Positions 53,381-64,000 of a stretch of 64,000 nt of DNA are shown one piece after another. The first letter of the stretch is position 1; every line of letters begins with the position of its first letter. Both the position numbers and the translations under genes were made by a program. The DNA lies in NCBI GenBank assembly GCA_963795335.1, contig CAWCHI010000019.1, positions 184,528-248,527 on the forward strand. Direction: 5' to 3'. This stretch comes from Trebonia sp963795335. Lineage in GTDB: Bacteria; Actinomycetota; Actinomycetes; Streptosporangiales; Streptosporangiaceae. The notes beneath the pieces were generated by a model. That model did not search any database. It was not told the DNA's origin and saw nothing but the letters and a program-made list of their open reading frames with translations.

Positions 53381-54031
53381 TCAGCCCGGCTGGGGCCCGA
53401 AGCTGGCCACGACAAGCTGCATGAGGTGCTCCCAGCTGTCCTGGTCGGGATCGGGCAGCCCGGACCGGCGGTGGAGCAGCAGGCCGAGCCGCAGGATCCG
53501 GGTGAGGAACAAGACGGCCTGGGGGTCCACCGCGTCGTCCAGTGTCCCGTCGAGAGTGGCGGCTTCGACGTCGGGCTGCACCGCCCGCCGCCAGCGCTGG
53601 TGGGCCTCGGCCAGCGCTCCGGCGACGACCGGGTCACGTCCGGCGGTCACGTAGGCCTCAAGGAGCAAGGTGTCCTGCTCGCTGATCCCGGGCTCGCGCA
53701 GGAGCGCCGCCGAGCTTCGCACGATCAGGTCGCTGATTTTGATGTCCCGGTGATCCGCGGGCGGCTCCTGCGGGACCGACCGGGTGATAATGGCCTCGCG
53801 GACCAGCTCTTCCTTATTGCTGAAGCGACCGTAAATGGCTCCGGCGGAGAGCCCGGCGGCCTTGACGATCTGCTGGATCGTCAGGCCGTTATAGCCCTGC
53901 CGGGCGATCAGGCGGGCCGCTGCGTCCAGCAGCCGCTCCCGTAGCGGGTCGCGTTCCACCGGGCCCTCGCTCGCGTACAGGGCGGCGCTCCTCGGCTTAT
54001 TCGATATCCGGGCATTCGAGTGCACATGCAT
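53381..54031 (-). CDS. TetR/AcrR-family regulator within the oxygenase operon
   Basis: A 216-aa regulator with HTH at about residues 30-75 (RERLLDAAARLIARQGYNGLTIQQIVKAAGLSAGAIYGRF) and a helical C-terminal domain with RQ/W-rich packing. ATG 54031 was chosen (MHVHSNARISNKP); GAGAGG is nearby. Direct repeats of ATTCGA (about 53998-54019) precede it and may be an operator. Its gene order, after ferredoxin and before the dehydratase, suggests it controls this operon. Confidence 0.85.
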   Translation of the reverse strand: MHVHSNARISNKPRSAALYASEGPVERDPLRERLLDAAARLIARQGYNGLTIQQIVKAAGLSAGAIYGRFSNKEELVREAIITRSVPQEPPADHRDIKISDLIVRSSAALLREPGISEQDTLLLEAYVTAGRDPVVAGALAEAHQRWRRAVQPDVEAATLDGTLDDAVDPQAVLFLTRILRLGLLLHRRSGLPDPDQDSWEHLMQLVVASFGPQPG

Positions 54032-54116
54032 CAAAATAGCCTCTCGGGGATAGCATCGGCCTGACCGAGCCCGCCGGGCGGGTATGGCGACGAGGGCCGT
54101 CAAGGTGGCCCGGGCG

Positions 54117-54341
54117 CTAGTCCCCGTCCTGAATGTAGATGCACTCGCCGGGACACTGATCGGCCGCCTCTTGCACCTCGTTTTGCAGGTGCGCGGGCAC
54201 CGTGTAAATCCGGCGGCCGACGGGCTCGTCCGAGCGGCGCAGGTGCGCGAGCCCGTCCGCCTCGATCGCGAACACCTCCGGGGAGATGACCTCGCACAGG
54301 CCCGAGGATGTGCACTGCAGTTCGTCTATCCACACCTTCAC
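54117..54341 (-). CDS. Small ferredoxin (3Fe-4S or 4Fe-4S, P450/Rieske-oxygenase type)
   Basis: A 74-aa acidic ferredoxin: CTSSGLC (Cys10, Cys16), then CPGEC (about Cys63, Cys67). The CX5C plus CPxxC arrangement is that of actinobacterial P450-type 3Fe-4S ferredoxins. It would pass electrons from the adjacent reductase to the oxygenase. ATG 54341 has AAAGGATCC upstream. It directly follows the reductase gene in the operon (30-nt gap). Confidence 0.9.
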   Translation of the reverse strand: MKVWIDELQCTSSGLCEVISPEVFAIEADGLAHLRRSDEPVGRRIYTVPAHLQNEVQEAADQCPGECIYIQDGD

Positions 54342-54370
54342 GGGGCAGGATCCTTTCGGTGGAATTCAGG

Positions 54371-55625
54371 TTAGGTAAAACGCTGGGGTGACGTAGCGGC
54401 CTGCTGCCCGGCCAGCGCTGCCTCGGCGCCCTGCGCCGGCGGCGGGAACGGGACACGGTTGGCGACGAGCTGCCGGTAGCTCGCCATCCGGTGCGGCATG
54501 TTGATCGCCAGCGCCCCGATGGTGACGCCGGCCTGACCGTAGACCGCGACGCACGACCGGCCGGCCAGGCTGCCCTCGGCCACGGCCACCTGGTTGCCGG
54601 GGTGGGCCATGCCGACAAACTGCAGCTTGGTGTCGTACTGGTCAGTCCAGAAGTACGGCACCGGAGCGTAGGGGGCGGCCTGGCCCAGCAGCCGCAGCGC
54701 GGCCGCGCGGCCCTGGGTGATGGCGTTGTCCCAGTGTTCCACCCGCATCTCGGCCCGGAAGAGCGGGTTCAGCCACCGGGCCACGTCACCGGCGGCCACC
54801 ACCCCGTCGATGGGCAGGCCGCGGGTATCAAGCACGGCGCAGGAGGAGTCACAGACCACGCCGGCGGCAAGGCCGACGCCGCTGCCGTTCAGCCACCCGG
54901 TGGCCGGCGCCGCTCCGATGCCGACGACGACCAGGTCGACCGGGATCACCTCGCCGCTGTCCAGCTCAACCCCGCTGACCTCCGCGCGGCCGGCCAGCCC
55001 GGTCACCTTGGTCCCCAGCCGCAGGTGAGTGCCGTTATCGCGGTGCAGCGCGGCGACGGCGGTGCCGACCGAATGGCCCAGGACCGTAGCGTGCGGGGTG
55101 CGCAGTGTCTCGATCATGGTGACGTCCAGGCCGCGCTGACGGGCGGCCGAAGCCACCTCCGCGCCGATGAAGCCGGCCCCGATGACGGCCAGCCGCTGCG
55201 CAGAGCGGAAGGCGTCGCGCAGCGCCAGGGCGTCATCGAGGGTGCGCAGCGTATGGACGCCACTCAGCTGCAGCGGGCGCCACGGGTTGACCGGGGCCGA
55301 TCCGGTGGCGATGACCAGGCCGTCGAACGGGCCGGCGGACCGCCGGCCACCTGGACCTCGCGGGCGGCGAGATCCAGGCCCGTCGCCCGCTGGCCGAGCC
55401 GCAACTCCAGGTCGAGGTCGTCTTCCATCCGCAGCCGGGCCGCGGCCGGCTCCGCGCTCCCGGCCAGGATCTCCTTCGACAGCGGGGGCCGCTTGTAGGG
55501 CAGCTCGCGTTCCTCGCCCAGCAGCGTCACCCGGCCGTCGTACCCCGCCCGGCGCAGCGTGCGCGCCGCACTCGGCCGGCCGCCGAGGCGCCGACGATCA
55601 GCACGCTGCGCAAGGCGGGGGTCAT
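54371..55625 (-). pseudogene. FAD-dependent ferredoxin reductase (PdR/ThcD-like), broken by two shifts
   Basis: Across frames the enzyme is complete: MTPALRSVLIVGASAAG, then a shift near 55565 to ERELPYKRPPLSKEILAG, a second shift near 55345, then QRLAVIGAGFIGAEVASAA. The NAD domain and C-terminal half continue to YGQAGVTIGALAINMPHRM. Length about 415 aa is normal for putidaredoxin/rubredoxin-type reductases. Sequence after each shift is fully conserved, so the breaks look like base-call errors. It supplies NAD(P)H electrons to the ferredoxin downstream and the diiron protein upstream. Confidence 0.82.
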
Positions 55626-55630
55626 CGCGC

Positions 55631-56104
55631 TTACGCCGCCGCGGTGGCCAGCACGTCCGCCGCTGGCCGCAGGGCCACGACGATCAGCTCGTGGATGAAG
55701 TAGATCCACCGCAGCAGGTCGACGGAACTGCCCTTGGTCAGCGGCAGCTGGTGGTACGTCATCGCCTTGCTGATGTCGTACCCGCCCGTCATGTCGTGCC
55801 AGATCTGGTAGCTGCACTCCATCGCCAGCGTGGCGTGCGCCAGGGCCTGGTCCCTGGGCTCGATGGCGACGCCGGTGCACGTCCCCGCGCCGTCATAGCG
55901 GATCACCACATACGGCGTGCCGTCCGCGCCGGGGATGCCGCGGATGCCGAGCGCGAACGCACCGCTGAACGAGCTTCGCTTGCGGTCGAAGTACTTCCAG
56001 TAGGTCTCGGTCTTGCGCGGGTCGGCCTTCTCCTGCTCGTCCGGCCAGCCCTGAACGAGCTGATGGATCTCCTGGGCCCACTCGTGCGACATGAGTGCCG
56101 TCAT
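55631..56104 (-). CDS. SCP2-like small protein in the diiron operon
   Basis: A 157-aa protein: an N-terminal helix MSHEWAQEIHQLVQGWPDE, then beta strands (AFALGIRGIPGADGTPYVVIRYDG, CTGVAIEPRDQALAHATLAMEC) and a C-terminal helical part YQIWHDMTGGYDISKAMTYHQLPLTKGSSVDLLRW. The W...G-D...A-KG...LL spacing recalls SCP2 lipid/hydrophobic-carrier domains. The match is by pattern only. It is 4 nt from the R2-like stop and 5 nt from the reductase start, so it is firmly co-transcribed and probably presents a hydrophobic substrate or shields the oxygenase. Confidence 0.55.
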   Translation of the reverse strand: MTALMSHEWAQEIHQLVQGWPDEQEKADPRKTETYWKYFDRKRSSFSGAFALGIRGIPGADGTPYVVIRYDGAGTCTGVAIEPRDQALAHATLAMECSYQIWHDMTGGYDISKAMTYHQLPLTKGSSVDLLRWIYFIHELIVVALRPAADVLATAAA

Positions 56105-56108
56105 TGGC

Positions 56109-57089
56109 TCAGCCTCCGGTGACTTCGGGGTACATCTTGTCGATGGTCTTCTGCAGGTCATCCGGCAGCGAGATGCCCACATCGGTGAGCTTCCGGGTCA
56201 GCTGCACGACGTTGAACCGGCGCAGCTCGTCCACGTTCATCCCCAGCGCGCTCAGGTTGAGCACGTTGCCCTGGGCGGAGTTCATGTCGAAGATGATCCG
56301 CAGCATGTCGTAGATCTCCTCGCCCAGCGAGGGGTCGCGGCGGACCGAGTCTTGCAGGAAGCTCATCCCGTACTGGACGTGCCGGGCCTCGTCGCGGCAG
56401 GTCGCGGTGAAGCCGGTGTAGTAGGCAGGCAAGAACCCGCGGCGGCGGCAGTACCCCAGCGTGATCTTCATCGTGGACAGCGCGCCGACGCCCTCGATGA
56501 ACAGGTGGTAGATCGTCGCGTAGCGGACCCGCGCCTTGGCGTCCCACGGGTTCTTCAGCAGGTCGTCGGAGATGTACGACAGCAGCCCGGTGCTGCCGGC
56601 GCCGGGGAGCGAGCGGTACTCGTAGCTGGCGTCGAGCACGTCCATGATGGAGTCGCCCTCGACCCCGATGGCCTCGCGGAAGAAGCGGTCGAAGAAGACC
56701 GTGTGCCGGGCCTCGTCTTCCATGTGGCTGGTGATGAAGACCTTGTCTTCCTCGTCAGCCCCGATCATGAAGGCGGGCAGCTCGGCCTCGACGTTGCGCT
56801 CGCCGTGGTGGAAGCCCTGGGCGACCCGCAGGAACACCGCCCGCTCCTCGTCGGTCATCTTCTCGCGCCAGTCGATGGCGTCCTGGGTGAAGTCGAGGTC
56901 GAAAACGTTCCACTTCTGCCGCAGGTACCGCTGGTACAGCGCCATCGGCGTCGGGAGCGTGCGCAGCCCGTCATTGACGTATTCAATGACGTCGTCAATG
57001 TCGACTTTCTCGAGCTGCTGAAGCTCGGAGTTCTCGATGGTGTCCGTGGTGTCGGCGGAAAGCGTTTGAATGGTGGGTTGTGCGGTCAC
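56109..57089 (-). CDS. R2-like diiron ferritin-fold oxygenase (R2lox-like)
   Basis: A 326-aa protein with a four-helix bundle. Metal-ligand motifs are HHGERNVEAEL (about residues 94-104), EDEARH (124-129), FIEGVG (Glu199) and RDEARHVQYG (232-241), that is, Glu plus two ExxH. This fits class Ic/R2lox-type proteins (Mn/Fe or Fe/Fe) that lack ribonucleotide reductase partners. GTG 57089 has a perfect AGGAGG upstream. Ferredoxin, reductase and SCP2-like genes next to it argue for substrate oxygenation rather than ribonucleotide reduction, as no nrdA/nrdE is present. The substrate is unknown; R2lox proteins are thought to oxidise fatty-acid-like ligands. Confidence 0.85.
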   Translation of the reverse strand: MTAQPTIQTLSADTTDTIENSELQQLEKVDIDDVIEYVNDGLRTLPTPMALYQRYLRQKWNVFDLDFTQDAIDWREKMTDEERAVFLRVAQGFHHGERNVEAELPAFMIGADEEDKVFITSHMEDEARHTVFFDRFFREAIGVEGDSIMDVLDASYEYRSLPGAGSTGLLSYISDDLLKNPWDAKARVRYATIYHLFIEGVGALSTMKITLGYCRRRGFLPAYYTGFTATCRDEARHVQYGMSFLQDSVRRDPSLGEEIYDMLRIIFDMNSAQGNVLNLSALGMNVDELRRFNVVQLTRKLTDVGISLPDDLQKTIDKMYPEVTGG

Positions 57090-57213
57090 GTCTTGCCTCC
57101 TGTGGACCATTTCCCAGTCGGCCGGGCGGTATGTGCCGCGAAAAGGCACGCCACGGGGGACGCTCGGCTGGCCGGGTTTACCCGCCCCGTTGGCGCGCTT
57201 CGGAGCAGGCCGC

Positions 57214-57235
57214 TTATTCAGCAGAATAATCATTC
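57214..57235. promoter_or_regulatory. AT-rich inverted repeats between the diiron gene and the IS630-like HTH gene
   Basis: TTATTC-AGCA-GAATAA (57214-57229) is a perfect 6-bp inverted repeat; GAAT-AATC-ATTC (57224-57235) overlaps it. They lie about 125 nt upstream of the R2-like start and 110 nt before the HTH gene start, in an otherwise GC-rich region, and are good operator candidates for either the TetR or the HTH protein. Confidence 0.45.
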
Positions 57236-57307
57236 TTCTTGCCGGGTCAACCCCCTGATACCGAGGCGACGGGATTGCCTGGCCCGGCCCGGGCGGCTGA
57301 CCAGCGG

Positions 57308-57336
57308 TTGACGTTCAGGTACGCCGGTGCAACATT
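57308..57336 (+). promoter_or_regulatory. Leaderless promoter of the IS630-like HTH gene
   Basis: TTGACG (57308-57313), 17 nt, AACATT (57331-57336), then 7 nt to ATG 57344. The spacing implies transcription starting at or just before the start codon, a known actinobacterial pattern. Confidence 0.5.
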
Positions 57337-57343
57337 GGCCCGT

Positions 57344-58228
57344 ATGGCAGCCCGCCGACCCCTTGAGGTGACCGACCGGGACCGGGCAACGCTGCGCAGC
57401 TGGTCCGTGTCAGCTGATTCCACGCGCCGGCTGGCCCTGCGGGCCAGGATCATCCTGCTCGCCGCGCAGGGCCTGTCCGACAGTGACATCGCTCGCAGCC
57501 TGGGCGTCTCGCGGCCCGCGGTGATGACCTGGCGGACCCGGTACGCCCAGGGCGGGGTCATGGCGCTCACCGACCGGCCCCGCTCCGGCCGGCCGCGCCA
57601 CGTCACGGCGGGTGAGATCGTGGCCTGCACGCTGCAGAACGCACCCCGCCTGCGCAGCGCGACCTCGTGCGCCCGGTGGGTGGCCGGCGAGCTCGGCGTT
57701 TCCGCCGTCACGGTCAGCCGGGCCTGGCGGCACGCGCACGTCAGCGTGTCCAGCAGCGGCGCGGTGGTGTACGAGTCAGAGCCGCCGGTCTTGCTGAGCG
57801 AGCACGTGATCGCGGCCGTCTGCGCGCGCGGCACCCGCGCCGTCGCCCTAGCCCGCCGGACCGGCCGCGGACCGGCCGCGGCGCGGCCGGCGGCCGGGCC
57901 TCCCCGGGTCCCCCTGCGCCGGGGATGCGTGGAACAGCTGCGCGACCTGCTCGGACAGGCCCCGGCGGACGAGCCGCTGACCGCCATCGTCGTCGGCAAC
58001 GGGCTGGGCGTCTGGAGCGGACTGGACGTGGCGACCGGCGAGATGGCCTGGCATCTGGCGCCGTCGCTCCAGTCCTGGCTCGCGGTCGTCGCGGGCATGT
58101 CCTGCGCCGCGGCTCCGGCGGCCGCGCGGCAGGCGCGCGTCAGCAGTCACGAGGTCGCCGACGAGCTGGACCGGCTGCTGACGACGCCGCCGGGCGCGCG
58201 CGGCTGGAGCACCTGGCTCACGGCGTAA
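57344..58228 (+). CDS. IS630-transposase-derived HTH protein (likely regulator)
   Basis: A 294-aa protein. The N-terminal third carries a homeodomain-like HTH of the IS630/Tc1 helix-turn-helix type: STRRLALRARIILLAAQGLSDSDIARSLGVSRPAVMTWRTRYAQGG, with the linker DRPRSGRPRHVT that normally separates the transposase HTH pair from the DDE domain. The second HTH is present (LGVSAVTVSRAWRHAHV). The catalytic part is replaced by about 100 residues without DDE spacing (C-terminal AIVVGNGLGVWSGLDVATGEMAWHLAP). No inverted repeats flank it, so it looks like a domesticated transposase used as a DNA-binding protein. It is divergent from the diiron operon. Confidence 0.7.
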   Translation: MAARRPLEVTDRDRATLRSWSVSADSTRRLALRARIILLAAQGLSDSDIARSLGVSRPAVMTWRTRYAQGGVMALTDRPRSGRPRHVTAGEIVACTLQNAPRLRSATSCARWVAGELGVSAVTVSRAWRHAHVSVSSSGAVVYESEPPVLLSEHVIAAVCARGTRAVALARRTGRGPAAARPAAGPPRVPLRRGCVEQLRDLLGQAPADEPLTAIVVGNGLGVWSGLDVATGEMAWHLAPSLQSWLAVVAGMSCAAAPAAARQARVSSHEVADELDRLLTTPPGARGWSTWLTA

Positions 58229-58410
58229 CCGCCCGGCCCGCATTGTCAAAGAACTTCTGCGCTCGCTGCCGTCGCGGTTGTCAACTTACTTATGACATTG
58301 AAAAGAAATTAATGACGGGAATCCTCGCGGGAAATGATCTTGACATCAATAGTTCACCCGCTGTTTCTTAATGCGTAGGGTTTCCGGCCGCGATTAAATA
58401 TGGAGGGCCA
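58229..58410. promoter_or_regulatory. AT-rich leader of the MFS transporter gene
   Basis: The gap after the HTH gene is the most AT-rich stretch of the locus. TTGTCAA occurs at about 58243-58249 and 58278-58284. TTGACA at about 58341-58346 is a good -35 but a matching -10 was not found at 17 nt. GGAGG upstream of GTG 58411 is the RBS. Confidence 0.4.
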
Positions 58411-59844
58411 GTGAGTACTATGCTCCCGTCACTGCAGATTCGGCGGAGCAACTGGCGGGACCTATTCATCGCCAGAGAGCTTGGTCATATTCCCACCGGC
58501 CTCGACCGCTACGCGATGCTGATCGTCAAGGCGCTGGCCGCGTGCCTGGGCACCTGGATTATCTCGCTGGGCCCGGTCGCGGCGCTGCTGCTGCCATCCG
58601 AGCACCTGTCGGTCAGCAACTACGGCTACATCACCGGCGGGGCCGGGATCATCGCCGCCTTCGTGTCGCTGATGGCGGCCGACCTGGCCGACAAATTCAG
58701 CCGCATCCGGGTCCTGCTGTGGGGGATGCTGGTCCCGATCGCGGTCATGTTCTGCCTGTCGGCGATGCCGTCCGGCCAGCCCGTCTTGTTCGTCGTGCTG
58801 TACGTGCTGATGGCCTGGACCGAGGCCTACGCCGTCGTCACCGTCTCGGCGCTGCTGCGTGACTTTTCGCCCCGCACCGGCCGGGCGGTGGGCGTCGGCC
58901 TGGTGACCGTCGGCACGCTGGCGGCCAACTGGGGCACCGCCTTCATGGCCGGTCACCTGCTCGGCGGGGCCGGCACCTGGCAGCACATGTACCTGGACTT
59001 CGCTTACGTCGCCGTCGGCCTGTGGCTCGCCTGCTGGCTGTTCGGCCGGGAACCAACGGGCGGTGTCCGCAACCAGGTCCTGCCCTCGCTCAAGGACGCC
59101 GAGCGGGTACAGGCGAACGCCCGGGTTCTCGAGGCAGAGGGCATCAAGGTCGAAGGCTTCTGGGCCTTCATGAAGGCCGACTGGCGGCTATGGGCGCTGG
59201 CCGCGGCGCAGGGGACGTTCCTCCTCGGGTACATCACCTTCGTCGGCTACGGGCCGCTGTTCACCATCGAGGCGTTCCACAAGTCGCCGCAGGAAGGGTC
59301 CAACCTGACCAGCTACCTGTTCCTGTCGATCATCGTCTTCCTGGTGCTCGGCGGCATTTTGTCCGACGTGCTGCGGCTGCGCAAGGTACTCGGCTTCGGC
59401 TTCACCATCTTGTCCGGCGCGGCCCTGATCTCACTGGGGCTGCTCGCGAAGGCGAACCTGTCCACGCCCGCGATCGTCATCGTGTACCTGCTCACCGGCC
59501 TGGTCATGGCGTGCATGTGGTCACCGACCAACGCGCTGTTCTCGGAGACCGCCGAGGACATTCACGCCAGCCGCCAGACGACCGCGTTCGGCGGCCAGGC
59601 GGTGATCAGCGGGCCGATCTACCAGGCGTGGCTGTTCGTGGTCCCCATCGTCCTGGCCCACCTGGGCTGGCAGTGGGTGTGGATCATCGCCGGCATCGGG
59701 GCCCTGGTCACGGCGCCGATCCTGCTGGTCTGCCGGGGCAGCTGGGGGCGGTTCACCGTGGAGCGGACCCAGCTGCTGGAGGGCGCCCGGGAGATCCCGG
59801 TCGGCCAGGCGACGGCCGACCTCGGCCCGGAGCCGGCCAGTTAG
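58411..59844 (+). CDS. MFS transporter near the diiron oxygenase operon
   Basis: A 477-aa transporter with 12 predicted TM segments. Motif A-like DLADKFSRIRVLLWGML lies between TM2 and TM3; the central loop includes LPSLKDAERVQANARVLEAEGIKVEGF. It belongs to the metabolite/sugar-phosphate-like MFS group but no substrate signature is decisive. GTG 58411 has GGAGG. It probably imports the substrate or exports the product of the adjacent oxygenase operon. Confidence 0.85.
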   Translation: MSTMLPSLQIRRSNWRDLFIARELGHIPTGLDRYAMLIVKALAACLGTWIISLGPVAALLLPSEHLSVSNYGYITGGAGIIAAFVSLMAADLADKFSRIRVLLWGMLVPIAVMFCLSAMPSGQPVLFVVLYVLMAWTEAYAVVTVSALLRDFSPRTGRAVGVGLVTVGTLAANWGTAFMAGHLLGGAGTWQHMYLDFAYVAVGLWLACWLFGREPTGGVRNQVLPSLKDAERVQANARVLEAEGIKVEGFWAFMKADWRLWALAAAQGTFLLGYITFVGYGPLFTIEAFHKSPQEGSNLTSYLFLSIIVFLVLGGILSDVLRLRKVLGFGFTILSGAALISLGLLAKANLSTPAIVIVYLLTGLVMACMWSPTNALFSETAEDIHASRQTTAFGGQAVISGPIYQAWLFVVPIVLAHLGWQWVWIIAGIGALVTAPILLVCRGSWGRFTVERTQLLEGAREIPVGQATADLGPEPAS

Positions 59845-59955
59845 CACCGGCCGCGGATCGAGCGCGGTTGCCGGTGACCGCCCGGGCCGGCAGCCGCAGA
59901 CACGGGCCCAGCGAAGACCGAAGGTCCCTGCTGCTGTCAGGTCACGAGGCGTAGC

Positions 59956-61608
59956 GTGACCGCTATGGCCCTGCCACCAGAGCGACGAGACGTTACGCCG
60001 TTGCCGGATCTGCTGCACGGCCGGTCCCGCGCAGGACCGGTGCGCCAGCAGCGCCCGGTCTACGTCGACTTGCTGCCGCCGTGCAATGCGGGCTGCCCGG
60101 CCGGGGAGAACATCCAGGCCTGGCTGGCCCACGCCGAGGCCGGCGACCATGAACGGGCGTGGCGGCAGCTGACCACGCGACAACCCGATGCCGGCGATCC
60201 ACGGCCGGGTCTGCTACCACCCGTGCGAGAGCGTCTGCAACCGGGCCAGCCTCGACAGCGCGGTCTCGATTCACTGGGTCGAGCGGTTCCTCGGCGATCT
60301 CGCGCTCGAGCGGGGGTGGTCGTTTGACCCGCCGCCGGCGCGCAGCGGCAAGCGGGTGCTGGTCATCGGCGCCGGGCCGAGCGGGCTTTCCGCCGCCTAC
60401 CACCTGGCCCGGCTCGGGCACGAGGTCGAGATCAGGGACGCGGGCGAGCAGCCCGGCGGGATGATGCGCTACGGCATCCCGGCCTACCGGATGCCACGCG
60501 ACGTCCTGGACGGCGAGGTGAACCGGATCGCCGCGCTGGGCGTGCGCGATCACCTGCGGGCACCGGGTGGAGGACCTGGACGCCGAGCGGCGCGAGGGCG
60601 GCTTCGACGCGGTCTTCGTGGCGGTCGGGCGCGCACCTGTCCAAGCGGGTCGACATCCCGGCCAAGGACGCGGGCCGGATCGTGGACGCGGTGTCGTTCC
60701 TGCGCAGCGTCGCCTCGGGTGAGCGGCCGGTGATCGGCCGGCGCGTCGCCGTCTACGGCGGCGGCAACACCGCGATGGACGCCGCCCGGGTGGCCCGCCG
60801 CCTGGGCGCGAACGACGCGACCATCGTCTACCGGCGGACCCGCGCGCAGATGCCGGCCCACGAGGAGGAGGCCGAGGAGGCCGAGCGGGAGGGGGTGCAG
60901 ATCAACTGGCTGCGCACGATCACCGCGTTCGACGGCCCGGAGCTGACCGTCGAGGCCATGGAACTGGATGACAGCGGGTTCCCGCAGCCGACCGGGCGGT
61001 TCGAGACGCTCGCCGCCGATACCGTGATCCTGGCGCTCGGCCAGGACACCGACACCGGGTTCCTGCGCCAGGTGCCCGGCGTGGAGTTCGCGCGGGACGG
61101 CACCGTGCAGGTGTCGGCGTCGATGATGACCGGCTGCCCCGGCGTGTTCGCCGGCGGGGACATGGTGCCGGCCGAGCGCACCGTGACGGTCGGCGTCGGG
61201 CACGGCAAGAAGGCGGCCCGCAACATCGACGCCTGGCTGCGCGGGGCCGCGCGCGGCGAACAGCGCCCAAGCATGAGTGGCGTCTCGTTCGGCGACCTGA
61301 ACTTGTGGTACTTCGGCGACGCCGCCCGCCGGCAGCAGCCGGAGGCCGAGCCGCAGGAGCGGGTCGCCGATTTCGAGCGAGGTCGTCGGCGGCCTGTCCG
61401 AGCGGGAGGCGACCTACGAGGCGCGCCGCTGCCTGTCGTGCGGCAACTGCTGCGAGTGCGACGGCTGCCTGGGGGCGTGCCCGGAGGACGCGGTGATCAA
61501 GCTGGGGCCCGGGCACCGCTACGAGTTCGACTACGACCGGTGCACCGGCTGCGGCGCGTGCTTCGAGCAGTGCCCGGTGCACTCGATCGAGATGGTCCCG
61601 GAGGACTG

Positions 61609-61609
<1 letters not shown>
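59956..61609 (+). pseudogene. GltD/NfnB-like NAD(P)H flavoprotein with C-terminal 2[4Fe-4S], several frameshifts
   Basis: Joined across about four shifts (near 60180, 60548, 60628 and 61385), the protein is complete. The N-terminal cluster-binding region PPCNAGCPAGENI and GRVCYHPCESVCNR comes first, then the FAD motif VLVIGAGPSGLSAAYHLARLGH and NAD(P) motif RVAVYGGGNTAMDAARVARRLG. AGGDMVPAERTVTVGVGHGKKAA follows, with a C-terminal dicluster CLSCGNCCECDGCLGACP and CTGCGACFEQCP. This is glutamate-synthase-small-chain-like, as in NfnB. Adjacent nifJ suggests it links NADPH to ferredoxin. It overlaps the next start by one base (TGATG). Confidence 0.8.

Positions 61610-64000
<2,391 letters not shown>

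Noticed and set aside
56109..57089. Ribonucleotide reductase beta subunit
   Set aside because: No alpha-subunit gene is adjacent and the neighbours are ferredoxin, ferredoxin reductase and an SCP2-like protein, so an R2lox-like oxygenase is preferred.
57344..58228. Active IS630 insertion sequence
   Set aside because: No terminal inverted repeats, no TA duplication, and no DDE domain in the C-terminal part.

Overview
The window is about 64 kb of very GC-rich DNA from an actinobacterium, most likely a filamentous, soil-type lineage (Streptosporangiales/Streptomycetales-like). I infer this from strong GC bias at third codon positions, frequent GTG starts, leaderless-looking promoters, and family content: PAC2, DUF3040, polyprenol-phosphomannose synthase, CbpM/CbpA-type DnaK operon, and many TetR/LacI/LuxR regulators. 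No rRNA and no CRISPR array was found. One tRNA is present, a selenocysteine tRNA (UCA anticodon) at 25316-25411.

Layout. 0-5.6 kb: a truncated polyprenol-phosphate mannosyltransferase, an L,D-transpeptidase, a lactonase-like metallo-beta-lactamase, a cupin, a methyltransferase and a KamA-type radical SAM enzyme. 5.7-8.3 kb: a LacI and an ArsR-type regulator, both broken by single-base shifts. 8.4-25.3 kb: ordinary chromosome with a 1521-aa GH38 alpha-mannosidase, a DHA2 efflux pump with divergent TetR, Lrp/AsnC, PAC2, M24 peptidase, 5'-3' exonuclease, Rieske lipoprotein, a cation diffusion facilitator, an 18-bp minisatellite and a GH13 alpha-glucosidase. 25.3-29 kb: tRNA-Sec followed by the C-terminal scar of a tyrosine integrase, then a P450, its TetR-type regulator and a stand-alone ATP-dependent DNA ligase. 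This looks like the remains of an integrated element that used tRNA-Sec.

29-48.3 kb is a redox and proteostasis island: Baeyer-Villiger monooxygenase, decayed MFS gene, DsbA-like protein, Zn-alcohol dehydrogenase, baeRF-type protein and FUSC-type membrane protein. It also holds a tightly packed minus-strand operon of ten genes (46372 down to 36495): UBP zinc finger, cyclic-nucleotide-binding/thioredoxin-reductase fusion, DUF1931 histone-fold protein, Hsp20, DnaK, GrpE, CbpA, CbpM, ClpB and thioredoxin. An aldo/keto reductase and a triple-BON protein flank it. The cluster could act as one protein-damage and redox-stress module.

48.6-60 kb: a large LuxR/MalT-like regulator and a tandem ABM-like protein. 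Then comes a six-gene minus-strand operon (57089 down to 52127): R2/R2lox-like diiron oxygenase, SCP2-like protein, FAD ferredoxin reductase, 3Fe-4S-type ferredoxin, TetR and a rhamnonate-dehydratase-like enolase-superfamily enzyme. Facing it are an IS630-derived HTH protein and an MFS transporter. This is the best candidate here for an undescribed oxygenase system. 60-64 kb: a GltD/NfnB-like flavoprotein and a NifJ-type 2-oxoacid:ferredoxin oxidoreductase. Both are nearly fully recognisable but interrupted by about a dozen single-base, mostly +1 C/G shifts, which look more like consensus errors than decay.
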